This document shows, one piece after another, positions 1-8,427 of a DNA stretch of 42,185 nt (the first letter of the stretch is position 1; every line of letters starts with the position of its first letter). The stretch is from Saprospiraceae bacterium (GTDB taxonomy: Bacteria > Bacteroidota > Bacteroidia > Chitinophagales > Saprospiraceae), in the NCBI GenBank assembly GCA_027488855.1, contig JAIYAV010000173.1:1-42185 (forward strand), given 5' to 3'. The position numbers and the translations under genes were made by a program. The notes below the pieces were generated by a model. It was not told the origin of the DNA. It saw nothing but the letters and a program-made list of their open reading frames with translations, and did no database searches.

Positions 1-1143
1 ACGCTTAGTTTTATAAGGCTATTGGCACAGGAGAAAACCCAAATTGAAATCAACGGAACAGCCGATTTGGAATACCTGCAAGGGGGTAAAAGTTCTCACT
101 ATTACCTCAATGGAATACACAAAGACCTCAAAAGTGGAGCGGTACGTCCTTTGGAATTGAACCTCCTGTCCAAAATCCGTTTTAACCCACAATGGAGTGC
201 CAATTTTCGCCTGCAAATGGAACGCGACGAAGGGCTCAAATTCAATCAAGTCCGCCTGGCACAGGCCAATGTACAGTGGGCACCTAAAGAAAGCCCTTGG
301 TTGTTTACGGTGGGTCGTTTTGTTTCTCCCTTTGGTTTGTTTGCCAATCAACAACTTTCTACAGCCCGTACTTTCGTGGATGTTCCTTTGGCCTACGGAT
401 ATTTCATCAACATCTCCGAACAACTCGGGCAAGTGAATCGCTTGGGCAACGGCACCCAGATTCCCATCAATGGCCGCAATGAATGGGGTATTCCACTCCA
501 ATATTACAATGGCTACTCCAACGGCCTTAAAGCTCGGTGGAACATCAAACCCGGGAAAAGCTCCCTAGAGTTCGCCTTGACTACCGCATCGCCCAACCTG
601 CCCCGGAATTTCAATTTTGATCCCCTCAATTACGGCGTGATGGCCCGCCTTAAGTTGCAACCAACCTATTTTTGGAAACAAGGTTTTTCGGGCAGTTTCG
701 GTAAATTTTTACAAAATCACCCTTTGAATGAGCAACTAAGCGATCGAAGTGGGTATCGGCAAGCACTGGTGGGCACCGATTTTGTGCTCGGAACCGGGCA
801 TTTTGAATGGTCGGGAGAATTGACCGCTGGTTTTTACCGGGTACCCCAATACAGCCCATTGAGCAAACGATATACCCAAAATCAAAATTTTAACGCTTTT
901 TCGGCTTGGGTAGACACCAAATATGAATTTCCTTTTTTGGTGGGAGCCTATGCTGCCTGGCGGATCGAAACCCTGCAATTTTCCGATGATTGGGATCAGG
1001 CCGTGCTGCGGAATTCGTTGGTATTGGGAGCAAAAATCAAAGATTTTATTCTCCTGCGTAGTGCTTATTGCTTTCAATCCGTTCAAAATAGCAATCAAAC
1101 TGGCTATAATGCCTGGCGGACTACCTTAACCTTGTATTTTTGA
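1..1143 (+). CDS. Outer-membrane beta-barrel (porin-like) protein, 5' partial
   Basis: The reading frame is open to the left edge, so the start codon lies outside the window. The visible 380 residues begin just before a signal-peptide-like end (FIRLLAQEKTQ). The body is a chain of alternating amphipathic strands rich in aromatic residues (for example FTVGRFVSPFGLF near residue 100), and the protein ends TLTLYF. A terminal aromatic residue is typical of barrels inserted by BamA. I infer an outer-membrane porin-like or uncharacterised barrel; the substrate cannot be told. The stop is only 5 bases before the ATG of the following sensor kinase, so the two are probably cotranscribed. A TTG in frame at position 22 could be called as a start, but this would remove the signal peptide and is unlikely. 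Confidence 0.65.
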   Translation, partial: TLSFIRLLAQEKTQIEINGTADLEYLQGGKSSHYYLNGIHKDLKSGAVRPLELNLLSKIRFNPQWSANFRLQMERDEGLKFNQVRLAQANVQWAPKESPWLFTVGRFVSPFGLFANQQLSTARTFVDVPLAYGYFINISEQLGQVNRLGNGTQIPINGRNEWGIPLQYYNGYSNGLKARWNIKPGKSSLEFALTTASPNLPRNFNFDPLNYGVMARLKLQPTYFWKQGFSGSFGKFLQNHPLNEQLSDRSGYRQALVGTDFVLGTGHFEWSGELTAGFYRVPQYSPLSKRYTQNQNFNAFSAWVDTKYEFPFLVGAYAAWRIETLQFSDDWDQAVLRNSLVLGAKIKDFILLRSAYCFQSVQNSNQTGYNAWRTTLTLYF

Positions 1144-1148
1144 TCAAG

Positions 1149-3431
1149 ATGCGACCAGAAGCCCGGAGAAATATGCTGCTTTTTACACTGCTTCTGGCGG
1201 TTTTGCCTAACCTATGTCCTGCTCAGGCCCTGTCTACTCCTGAACTCATCAAAAAAGCTCAAACTTATCTGGATCAGGTCCATCTCGATTCTGCACAATG
1301 GTCTTTCACCCGTGCCCTAGAGCAAGCCCAACAAAAAAAACAGCATCAATTGAAACTTACGGCCGGAATGGGATTGATCACCACTTACTTTTATCAGGAT
1401 GATTATGATCGGTGCCGGGACCAATTGGAAACCTGTGCCAATTGGGCTGAGCAGCAATCCGATCTACCCCGTTTGTTAGACATTTGGCTGGCACAAGGCC
1501 ATCTGAATTTTATGGAAGGCAATTGGCCGGAGGCTAAGGCTAAATTGCTCAAATTGGAAAAAAAAGCAGACCCAAACCGGCACCAGGCCGTTTTGGCCAC
1601 TGCGTACGACTATCTGGCCAAACTACACAGTTACCAAAATCAACTGGATAAGGCCAATCTTTACTTGAAAAAAGGAAAGGCCATTGCCCAACAATTGGCC
1701 GATAAAACACTCGAAATTAATTTCCTCACTCAATTGGCTACCAATTACAAGAACCAGGATGGGGCACTCGTTCAAGCCCAAGCTTACCTGGAAGAACTCA
1801 TTCAATTGCGTAAGAAGACCCAGGATAAACACAATTTGATTGCCGATTATCAGGAGTTGGCCGAATTGCTGCAACAAAAGGGCGAACATCCCGAAGCGCA
1901 GGAACAAAGACTAAAAGCTTTAAAACTAGCCAGTTCAATTCGGGATTCCCTACAACAAATGGAACTCTTGTACAGCCTTGGCCTGGCCTACCGCCAGCAG
2001 AACCAGCTCCAAAGTTCCAACGCCTACCTCAACCGAGGTTTGAAGCTGGCCTTGATGAAAAACAACACCTTCAAAGCAGCGGAAATTCAACGCTGTTTGG
2101 GCGAAAATGAAGCCCAAACTGGCAAGCGAGCAGAGGCACAGCAATGGTATCAAAAAGCGCGGCAAGGCTTCTCCAGCATCGGCAACGACCTCGAAGTTGG
2201 CCGCACCCTGGTTTTGTTTCAACAAGTGGACTCCTCCCGCAAAGCACTAACCTATTTTGGCAAAGCCTTGCAATCCCAAATCAACAACGGGGAAATCCTG
2301 AGCGAAGTGGACACCCGTTTGGACATGGCCAGGATTCAAATTGAACTAAAGGATGCCTCCGGAGCATTGCGCAGTTTACAACCTTGTATAGAACTGGCCC
2401 AAACCGCGGGAAGCCGCGAACAATTATTGGCCATTTGGAACAATCTGGCCCGTGCCCATGCCCTACAAGGCAATTTCAGCGCTGCTTATACTTTTTCCAA
2501 ACGCCATCAACAATTGAAAGATTCCATTTTCAACCTGGAACAAACCCGCATCATCGGCGAAATGAATGCTCGTTTTGACAATGTCGCACTACGGGACAGT
2601 TTACAACAGACCGAAATAGCGCGCAATCGGGCGGAATTGCGTCAGAAAAACCTGCTCAATTATTTGTTGGGTGGGGCGCTGTTGGCAGGTGTGTTGATTG
2701 CTTTTTTGTTGTTTAGAAACTACCGATCAGGAGTGGAACAACGGGTGCAAGCGGAACGTATGGCAGCTCTGGAGAAACAAAGAGAAGCGGAGCAATTGCG
2801 CTCCATGATCAATGGGGAGGAGCAGGAACGCAAAAGGATTGCCCAGGAGTTGCACGATGGATTGGGGACTTTATTGGCTACTGTAAAGCTACAATTCAAT
2901 GCGGTGCAAAATGAACGGCCAGATATTGATGCAGTTAAGGCCTACCAAAAAGCAGACAGCCTGTTGGATGAGGCTTGCACGGAGGTGCGCAAAATTTCGT
3001 ACAACTTGATGCCTGCCATTTTACAGCAATACGGGCTGGAGTATGCTTTACAAGATTTATGCGAAGGCATAAATCGCTCGGGTAGATTGGAAGTCAGCTT
3101 TATTCCTTTCGGACTGGAGTATGCCTTTGATGACCAAACGGCGGTATCGGTTTACCGGATCGTGCAGGAGTTGGTTAAAAATACATTGAGACATGCCGAG
3201 GCTAGTGAATTGATTGTACAGCTCAGCGTTGAAGATGATGCCTTAAATATTGTAGTTGAAGACGATGGTCAAGGTTTTGATCCTGCTGAAAAATTACAGA
3301 ATCCGGGGATTGGTTTACAAAGTATCCAGTCCCGTTTGGCTTTATTGGGCGGCAAAATGGAGGTGGAATCTTCCCCGCAGGCTGGTGCAACTTTTACGAT
3401 AGACATCCCATTAACACCCAAGAACGATTAG
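1149..3431 (+). CDS. TPR-containing sensor histidine kinase (HisKA_3 type)
   Basis: This 760-residue kinase starts at the ATG at 1149, which gives a clean signal peptide (NMLLFTLLLAVLPNLCPAQA). Residues 25-480 form a series of TPR-like helical repeats, expected in the periplasm. A short helical stretch leads to one membrane helix (about 501-525, NLLNYLLGGALLAGVLIAF). A coiled coil follows, then the dimerisation/phosphoacceptor motif IAQELHDGLGTLLA with His569, typical of HisKA_3 (NarX/DesK-like) kinases. The ATPase domain shows an N box (ELVKNTLRHAEA), a G1 box (VEDDGQGFDP) and a G2-like GIGLQSIQSR. The kinase should autophosphorylate and pass phosphate to the NarL-type regulator that begins 1 base after its stop. 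The signal sensed is unknown; linkage to the upstream barrel suggests an envelope cue. Confidence 0.9.
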   Translation: MRPEARRNMLLFTLLLAVLPNLCPAQALSTPELIKKAQTYLDQVHLDSAQWSFTRALEQAQQKKQHQLKLTAGMGLITTYFYQDDYDRCRDQLETCANWAEQQSDLPRLLDIWLAQGHLNFMEGNWPEAKAKLLKLEKKADPNRHQAVLATAYDYLAKLHSYQNQLDKANLYLKKGKAIAQQLADKTLEINFLTQLATNYKNQDGALVQAQAYLEELIQLRKKTQDKHNLIADYQELAELLQQKGEHPEAQEQRLKALKLASSIRDSLQQMELLYSLGLAYRQQNQLQSSNAYLNRGLKLALMKNNTFKAAEIQRCLGENEAQTGKRAEAQQWYQKARQGFSSIGNDLEVGRTLVLFQQVDSSRKALTYFGKALQSQINNGEILSEVDTRLDMARIQIELKDASGALRSLQPCIELAQTAGSREQLLAIWNNLARAHALQGNFSAAYTFSKRHQQLKDSIFNLEQTRIIGEMNARFDNVALRDSLQQTEIARNRAELRQKNLLNYLLGGALLAGVLIAFLLFRNYRSGVEQRVQAERMAALEKQREAEQLRSMINGEEQERKRIAQELHDGLGTLLATVKLQFNAVQNERPDIDAVKAYQKADSLLDEACTEVRKISYNLMPAILQQYGLEYALQDLCEGINRSGRLEVSFIPFGLEYAFDDQTAVSVYRIVQELVKNTLRHAEASELIVQLSVEDDALNIVVEDDGQGFDPAEKLQNPGIGLQSIQSRLALLGGKMEVESSPQAGATFTIDIPLTPKND

Positions 3432-3432
3432 T

Positions 3433-4098
3433 ATGGAAAATCCAAACACCATTAAACTCCTTGTAGTAGACGATCACCAGGTGCTGATTGATGGCATCAT
3501 GGCGCTGCTGGAGAAGGCCGAGGGCATCAGTATCGTCCACCAAGCGCTAAATGGCAAAGGTGCCCTGGAGGCGCTGGAAAAGCACCACCAGGAGATCGAT
3601 CTCATCTTGCTGGACATCAATATGCCCGATATGAATGGCTTTGAAGTGTGCCAGGAAATCAAAAAACGTTTCCCGGATAAAAAAGTACTCAGCCTGACCA
3701 TGCACAGCGAATCGGGCTTCATCACCAAGATGGTCAAAGCGGGTGCCGATGGCTATGTGCTGAAAAATGCAGGTAAGGACGAGCTCGTCACCGCCATCCA
3801 AAGCATTCAACAAGGGGAAAAATACTTCAGCAAAGCCGTCACCAATAGCCTACTCGAAGGCATGCAATCCAAAAAACCTTCCCGCTCGCAGTACATCCCC
3901 AAAATTACCCGCCGCGAAAAGGAGATCCTGCGCCTGATCATCGACGAGTGCAACACGGAGGAAATAGCCGCCAAATTGTTCATCAGCGACACCACGGTGA
4001 TTTCACATCGCAAGAGTTTGTTGAGGAAATTGAATGTGAAGAATACGGCGGGGCTGGTGAGGGTGACGTATGAGTTTAATTTGTTGGCGGAGGAGTGA
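3433..4098 (+). CDS. Response regulator, NarL/FixJ family
   Basis: This 221-residue protein has a receiver domain (about 7-125) with the acidic pair Asp13-Asp14 (LLVVDDHQ), the phosphoacceptor Asp61 (LILLDINMPDMNGFE), a Thr/Ser switch in LSLTMHSE and a conserved Lys in VLKNAGKDEL. A LuxR/GerE DNA-binding domain follows (about 155-215, ITRREKEILRLI then EEIAAKLFISDTTVISHRK, the recognition helix). Its length is normal for the family. The gene begins 1 base after the TPR histidine kinase and is almost certainly its cognate partner. Target genes are not evident; the barrel gene at the start of the operon is one candidate. Confidence 0.93.
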   Translation: MENPNTIKLLVVDDHQVLIDGIMALLEKAEGISIVHQALNGKGALEALEKHHQEIDLILLDINMPDMNGFEVCQEIKKRFPDKKVLSLTMHSESGFITKMVKAGADGYVLKNAGKDELVTAIQSIQQGEKYFSKAVTNSLLEGMQSKKPSRSQYIPKITRREKEILRLIIDECNTEEIAAKLFISDTTVISHRKSLLRKLNVKNTAGLVRVTYEFNLLAEE

Positions 4099-4117
4099 GT
4101 GCTGCCCCGAGAGATTG

Positions 4118-4444
4118 TTATTCCTCAGCCCACGTCTCACTTGTGTCATTTCCAGGAGGGACATGGCCATGTAGGGCTTCATAAGCATCAATAAATTCTT
4201 GTTCAATCCTTTTAGCCTCGGCCTTTCCAGAAATGCCGGTCAATACAACTCGACACAGAAAACGTGGCCAGCGCACTGCTCTATTCAGTTCACGCGCTTG
4301 CAAAATACCGCGTGGAGAGTTACCATCTTTAGTCAGAGGTTTCCCTGATTCACCATATTTATAGACATCCTTGAATTCGCGATCGTAGATTTCGTAAATA
4401 TGGTGCTCCTTACTGTTATCGTTGCTGTTTCCGTGACTGGACAT
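4118..4444 (-). CDS. Small GIY-YIG/URI-fold nuclease-like protein (possible toxin domain)
   Basis: This 108-residue protein consists almost wholly of one domain. After a polar N terminus (NSNDNSKEHH) it shows IYEIYDREFKDVYKYGES, matching the paired tyrosine strands of the GIY-YIG/URI fold. An arginine follows (ILQARELNRAVRW), then a helix with glutamate (GKAEAKRIEQEFIDAYEAL) and a terminal Asn in HVPPGN. The order Tyr, Tyr, Arg, Glu, Asn fits the catalytic set of this fold. Similar domains occur as C-terminal tips of polymorphic (Rhs-type) toxins, so this may be a free-standing toxin module. There is no signal peptide or delivery domain. It lies 3 bases downstream of a DUF4240 gene. The fold assignment is from pattern only; no search was run. 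Confidence 0.5.
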   Translation of the reverse strand: MSSHGNSNDNSKEHHIYEIYDREFKDVYKYGESGKPLTKDGNSPRGILQARELNRAVRWPRFLCRVVLTGISGKAEAKRIEQEFIDAYEALHGHVPPGNDTSETWAEE

Positions 4445-4447
4445 CTC

Positions 4448-5086
4448 CTAACGCTTATTCAAACGATCTTGTAGGGGGCGCATGCCTGGCCATCCTTCCA
4501 AATTGCTGAAAGTTTCGTAAGATGTTTCTGGAAAATAATCGTAATCAACGTTCGAATGTTTTACTTCCCACGCTTTTTCAGGCATATAAAGCAAGGATTC
4601 AAAGGTGAATTCTTTAGGAATCAAAGATGGCATTGCCAATACCTCTTCAAAAAATTGACGCCCATTGGCGATAACCCCACAGCGGCTGTATAAAAAATCA
4701 TCGACTGAAAAAAAATTACCTTCGGCGGGCGCAAAACGATTGCTCCCCAAGTGCTCCGCATACTTACGAGCATCTAATGCAAATAATTTCTGGTTGAGCA
4801 ATTCGTGAAAACCAAATATGGACTCATCCGACAATTGGCTTAAAGCATGAATAGCTGGCTCCAAAATGTCATCTTCCTGGTCCTTATTCCAATCTAGCAA
4901 TGCGATGATTGACCAAAATTGATCTTCATCCATAGGGGTAGCCGTGGATGGAAAATCGGATTCTACCCTGAAAATGGCGTTAGGATACTCATCTTTTAGC
5001 GCTTGAACTGCGGCCCAATCCAATTGTTTAAGCGGGAGCTCGAGAATTTTGGTCATGCGTAGTGATTGATTAGGTAAAAATAGCAT
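4448..5086 (-). CDS. DUF4240 domain protein (possible immunity protein)
   Basis: The product is about 212 residues. From about residue 52 it matches the DUF4240 pattern: MDEDQFWSIIALLDW, an acidic helical stretch, FHELLNQKLFALDARKYAEH, and FSVDDFLYSRCGVIANGRQF followed by a helix ending in MPSLIPKEF. In the family as I recall it, FWELI-type and DDAFDYFRCWLIGQGRE-type motifs are characteristic. No enzymatic role is known. It is a cytoplasmic, acidic protein, which fits an immunity-type protein. The gene starts 15 bases after the AraC regulator stop and ends 3 bases before the nuclease-like gene, so the three are likely one transcript. An alternative ATG at 5056 (MTKILELP) would shorten it by ten residues. 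Confidence 0.6.
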   Translation of the reverse strand: MLFLPNQSLRMTKILELPLKQLDWAAVQALKDEYPNAIFRVESDFPSTATPMDEDQFWSIIALLDWNKDQEDDILEPAIHALSQLSDESIFGFHELLNQKLFALDARKYAEHLGSNRFAPAEGNFFSVDDFLYSRCGVIANGRQFFEEVLAMPSLIPKEFTFESLLYMPEKAWEVKHSNVDYDYFPETSYETFSNLEGWPGMRPLQDRLNKR

Positions 5087-5101
5087 TAAAATCCCATTAT
5101 T

Positions 5102-6199
5102 TCAAGTGCAGCGACTCTGTCCAAATTTGATCTGCCCCATCCTCCTAAACTCCGAAGGCGTACACCCCACCACCTTCTTAAACGCTCCATTAAACACCGA
5201 CAAGGTATTGAACCCACTTTCATACGCCAATGCAGCGATTTTTAGCTGAGCATATTGGGGATCGAGCAATAGCTGACAAGCATACTCCACCCGAAAACGA
5301 TTGAGCCAGTCGGGGAAGTTGCAGCCTTCATAGGTATTGATGTAGTGCGAAAGGGCGTGCGTGCTACTACCTATTTGTTGGGCCAGTTTATCCAGACTAA
5401 GTTCCGGGTCGCGAAAACCCTGCTCCTCCCCCATCAATCGTTGCAATCGCGCTTTGAGTTGAGGGATTTGTTCGGTTTTAATGGCGGAGGGTTTGCCTTT
5501 CTCCCAGGCCTGAGTTTTTTGGAGCAAAGTATAATTTTTGATAAAATAAGCCAAAATCAAGTAAACAATGATGGTGTAAAACAAGGGGCAAAAAATCACA
5601 CAAAGCACCCTGGCGTTGTTGAAACTATAGCCCAAAATCAAAATGCTCATGAACAACAACAAACCCCACAACCACTCCTGTATTTTTTGCACACTCCATC
5701 CTTGTGCCTTTTTTTCGACCAACCTTAGCTTCGACCAACGGTAGGCATACACCAGATACAAAATCCAGTGCAACAAGGTCAGCTGATTGACCATAAACCA
5801 GCCATTTTTAAAAGGCTCAAAAAAGGCACCTACCGAGAGGACTGTTCGGGCCAACAAAGCCAGTACTCCTAAGCCAATTGCAGGAGACAGCTGTTTCCCC
5901 CAAAAGAATGCGGGAAGTGGAGCACTAAAAAGCGAAAAAACATAAGCGAGGAAACAAGGTCCCAGCGCCAAATTGAGCACCAAACCCACATCGACCACAT
6001 ACCACTCTGGACTGCGGTAAAAATAGGATACCGTTGTAATCGCAAAGCGCAAACTCAACAAAAGCATGAAGTAACCAAGGTACTGGTTTGTGGTTTGAGC
6101 TTCCCCTTGCCCCTTACGCAAGAGATACAAGCCAAACAAAATCCCATTGGCAATTCCCAAACCGCTCAATGCCGCAAATAAGCTATCGAATTGATACAT
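5102..6199 (-). CDS. Membrane-bound AraC-family transcriptional regulator
   Basis: This 365-residue protein has an N-terminal half of about seven hydrophobic helices (for example LSGLGIANGILFGLYLL near the start and WLWGLLLFMSILILGYSF near the middle). A cytoplasmic AraC/XylS DNA-binding domain occupies the last 100 residues, with LSLDKLAQQIGSSTHALSHY as the first helix-turn-helix and IAALAYESGFNTLSVFNGAF as the second, closing with GCTPSEFRRM. This architecture is common in Bacteroidota, where the membrane part is thought to sense an envelope or small-molecule signal. It is divergent from the PD40 gene at 6279, with 79 bases between start codons, and is followed by the DUF4240/nuclease pair. 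Its targets are unknown. Confidence 0.88.
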   Translation of the reverse strand: MYQFDSLFAALSGLGIANGILFGLYLLRKGQGEAQTTNQYLGYFMLLLSLRFAITTVSYFYRSPEWYVVDVGLVLNLALGPCFLAYVFSLFSAPLPAFFWGKQLSPAIGLGVLALLARTVLSVGAFFEPFKNGWFMVNQLTLLHWILYLVYAYRWSKLRLVEKKAQGWSVQKIQEWLWGLLLFMSILILGYSFNNARVLCVIFCPLFYTIIVYLILAYFIKNYTLLQKTQAWEKGKPSAIKTEQIPQLKARLQRLMGEEQGFRDPELSLDKLAQQIGSSTHALSHYINTYEGCNFPDWLNRFRVEYACQLLLDPQYAQLKIAALAYESGFNTLSVFNGAFKKVVGCTPSEFRRMGQIKFGQSRCT

Positions 6200-6230
6200 G
6201 TTGTACTGATGGATTTATAAATCAGGTAGA

Positions 6231-6257
6231 TTGGGCCAAAAACGCGCTGCATTTTTG
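6231..6257 (+). promoter_or_regulatory. Weak Bacteroidota-type promoter for the PD40 gene
   Basis: TTG at 6231-6233 and CATTTTTG at 6250-6257 (one mismatch to TAnnTTTG) are separated by 16 bases, slightly short for the consensus. The ATG is 21 bases downstream at 6279. The site lies in the 79-base divergent gap with the AraC-type regulator. Confidence 0.25.
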
Positions 6258-6278
6258 CACCCAAAACGATCAATCACC

Positions 6279-7196
6279 ATGCAAAAGTACACGCTTTTTA
6301 CCACACGCTTTTTGGCTGTCTGTATCCTCTTTTTGATTTTTCAGCTACATTCGGTTGCCCAAACAGCTACAATTTTTGCCCCAGGCATCCTCTCTGATGG
6401 ACAAGTTTTTGGTTTGGCCCTTTCCCCCGACGGGCAAACTGCCGTTTTTGTAAAAGCTTACGGTGGCCGGGACAGTTTGCATCTTTTTACTTCCTCTCTG
6501 GTGAATGGAACCTGGAGCAAACCCGTAGTTGCGCCCTTTTCTACCCGTGGCATCCGCTGGAAAGACATCGATCCGGCCTTTTCACCGGATGGAAAACTCT
6601 TGCTTTTTAACTCGACCCGTCCCCTAAGTGCGGGTCCTGCCAAGGAAGATTTTGACATTTGGGGCGTAAAACGCGATGGCAATAGCTGGGGCGAACCCTT
6701 CCACCTCGGGGCCGCCATCAACACCGACAGCTCCGATATTTATGCGACCATTGCCAAATCCGGGAACATTTATTTTTCCTCCAATCGGGCAGGCGGTCAA
6801 GGTAAACTCGACCTATATGTGAGTGAATACCACAATGGTGTTTATCAAAGCCCAAAAAACCTGGGCCCTTTGCTCAATACCGAAAACCACGACAGCAACC
6901 CCTTCATTTCGCCCAAAGAGGATTACATCATTTTTTGGCGACGAGAGCCCGGCGGGTATGGCGATTCAGATTTGTACATCAGTTTTAAACAAAAAGGCAG
7001 TTGGTCAAAACCCCTCAATCTTGGCCCCAACATCAATTCTAAACAAGGCGATTTTTGCCCTTTTATGCAGCCCAAGGGCAAAAAACTGTATTTCAGTCGA
7101 ACGGAAGTGCGGGATGGCAAAAGGATTGAAGACTTGTATTTCATTGATTTTTCGCCAAAAGAATGGAAAAACAAACTGGCCAAAAATTCAAATTGA
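6279..7196 (+). CDS. Secreted PD40/TolB-like beta-propeller protein
   Basis: I chose the ATG at 6279 because it starts directly with a signal peptide (TRFLAVCILFLIFQLHSVAQ). The TTG at 6231 would bury it. The mature part of the 305-residue protein is a six-bladed-type propeller made of PD40 repeats: LALSPDGQTAVFV, DPAFSPDGKLLLFNSTRP, then YFSSNRAGGQGKLDLYVSE, FISPKEDYIIFWRR and FMQPKGKKLYFSR. Such proteins in Bacteroidota sit in the periplasm or on the surface and often serve as binding scaffolds; no catalytic motif is visible. It is a single gene between a divergent AraC-type regulator and a convergent MobA gene. A hairpin at 7229-7262 probably ends its transcript. Confidence 0.8.
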   Translation: MQKYTLFTTRFLAVCILFLIFQLHSVAQTATIFAPGILSDGQVFGLALSPDGQTAVFVKAYGGRDSLHLFTSSLVNGTWSKPVVAPFSTRGIRWKDIDPAFSPDGKLLLFNSTRPLSAGPAKEDFDIWGVKRDGNSWGEPFHLGAAINTDSSDIYATIAKSGNIYFSSNRAGGQGKLDLYVSEYHNGVYQSPKNLGPLLNTENHDSNPFISPKEDYIIFWRREPGGYGDSDLYISFKQKGSWSKPLNLGPNINSKQGDFCPFMQPKGKKLYFSRTEVRDGKRIEDLYFIDFSPKEWKNKLAKNSN

Positions 7197-7228
7197 TCTT
7201 AGAACGGAATCTTACTGCAAAAGAGCAA

Positions 7229-7262
7229 GCTAGTGCCTTAACTTATGCGTTAATGCACTAGC
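7229..7262. terminator. Hairpin between convergent genes
   Basis: GCTAGTGC at 7229-7236 pairs with GCACTAGC at 7255-7262, and an inner TTAA/TTAA pair follows one mismatch. It lies between the stops of the PD40 gene (+) and the MobA gene (-), directly next to the latter. There is no U-tract on either side, so a bidirectional terminator is likely but not certain. Confidence 0.55.
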
Positions 7263-7263
7263 C

Positions 7264-8424
7264 TCAACCTTTGAGTTTCCCCAAGGCCTTCTCCAACTCC
7301 TCCGGTTTATTCACATTCTCCAAGGCCTCTTCTTTTTCTGCCACCAGCAACTCAATCGGTGCATTGAGCAGCACCTTACGTGGGCAAGTATAGCCCTGTG
7401 CCATAAACTGCAACAATACTGGATAACTCCGCGGCTCCCAAATGGTCACCAGCGGCTCTGGAAACTGATCAATAGGGCTTCGGAAAGTAGTCGCTACTTT
7501 GGAAGGATTCCGTTGCGCTACCAATTGCTCCAGGGTATGTTCATCCAAATGGGGCAAATCACAGGCCACCACCAACCACGCTGCATCCGGATGCTCCCGA
7601 AAAGCCGATAAGATTGCGCCATAAGGCCCCAGTCCCAAAAAAGTATCCGGTATCGGCGAATAAGCTCCACCAATTTCTTCGACCTGATCTCCGCGACAAG
7701 AAATAAAGGTGCGGCTGCACCACTGCCCCAACAAATCGGCCATGTATTCGCGCTGCGCTTTGCCGTGGTAGTTGATCAAACTTTTATCTTGCCCCATGCG
7801 GGTGCTGCGCCCGCCTGCCAGTACAAGTCCGTAAAGGGGAGCTTGTTTTTTTTGCAGGTCTTCCAGTAAAAAATCTGCAATTCCCGCTTCGTCTTCCAGC
7901 TTGAATATTGGCGGCAGAACTCCACCCAAATGCTCCAGTAAGAAAGGATAAACGTCCGTTGTCTCATCCGTCAGCACAATACAAGCGACATCCTTGAGCC
8001 GATCCAGCTTTTTTTGCAGCGAAGCTTCCTTGCGGGAATCTATCAGTACAATCTGCTTTTTGGCTTCAAAATGATTGCCATTGATCAATACCGCATCCTG
8101 TGCATTGAAATGCTGGCGGAAGAAGAAGGGATTGAGCGCCCCCACCTGGTCAAAGCGGTGGAAGCTGATCTTGTCGGTGTATTCTTGCTGCGCACCATGC
8201 GACATGGCGCTTTGGGCATCGCGCCCAGTTTCCGTTTCAGCATCGGCCCCCGCATGGTCGGCATCCACGTAACCTAGCTGGTAATCAGTTTTCAGGCGAT
8301 CAATCAGGGCAAAAGCCAGTTTTTTGATCACCCCACAAGGCGCGCCGATGAAAGCCCATTCCTGACGGGCAAAGTGACCGTAGGTAGGGCGGGTGATGTC
8401 GGCGTGTTTTTGATGCTTTTCCAT
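7264..8424 (-). CDS. mobA: MobA-type molybdenum cofactor guanylyltransferase with N-terminal MobB-like domain
   Basis: The C-terminal half (about 197-386) of this 386-residue protein is a MobA nucleotidyltransferase. It has the nucleotide loop GLVLAGGRSTRMGQDKS (199-215), where the lysine contacts phosphate, and the metal-binding motif VACDLPHLD (about 286-294). This family joins GMP to molybdopterin in the cytoplasm. Residues 20-190 form an additional alpha/beta domain beginning WAFIGAPCGVIKKLAFALID. This resembles the P-loop region of MobB, but the loop lacks the GKT triad, so GTP binding there is doubtful. The start is 3 bases after the aminotransferase stop, indicating one operon. No other Mo-cofactor gene is in the window. 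The transferase assignment is firm; the natural substrate is inferred. Confidence 0.8.
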   Translation of the reverse strand: MEKHQKHADITRPTYGHFARQEWAFIGAPCGVIKKLAFALIDRLKTDYQLGYVDADHAGADAETETGRDAQSAMSHGAQQEYTDKISFHRFDQVGALNPFFFRQHFNAQDAVLINGNHFEAKKQIVLIDSRKEASLQKKLDRLKDVACIVLTDETTDVYPFLLEHLGGVLPPIFKLEDEAGIADFLLEDLQKKQAPLYGLVLAGGRSTRMGQDKSLINYHGKAQREYMADLLGQWCSRTFISCRGDQVEEIGGAYSPIPDTFLGLGPYGAILSAFREHPDAAWLVVACDLPHLDEHTLEQLVAQRNPSKVATTFRSPIDQFPEPLVTIWEPRSYPVLLQFMAQGYTCPRKVLLNAPIELLVAEKEEALENVNKPEELEKALGKLKG

Positions 8425-8427
8425 GGT

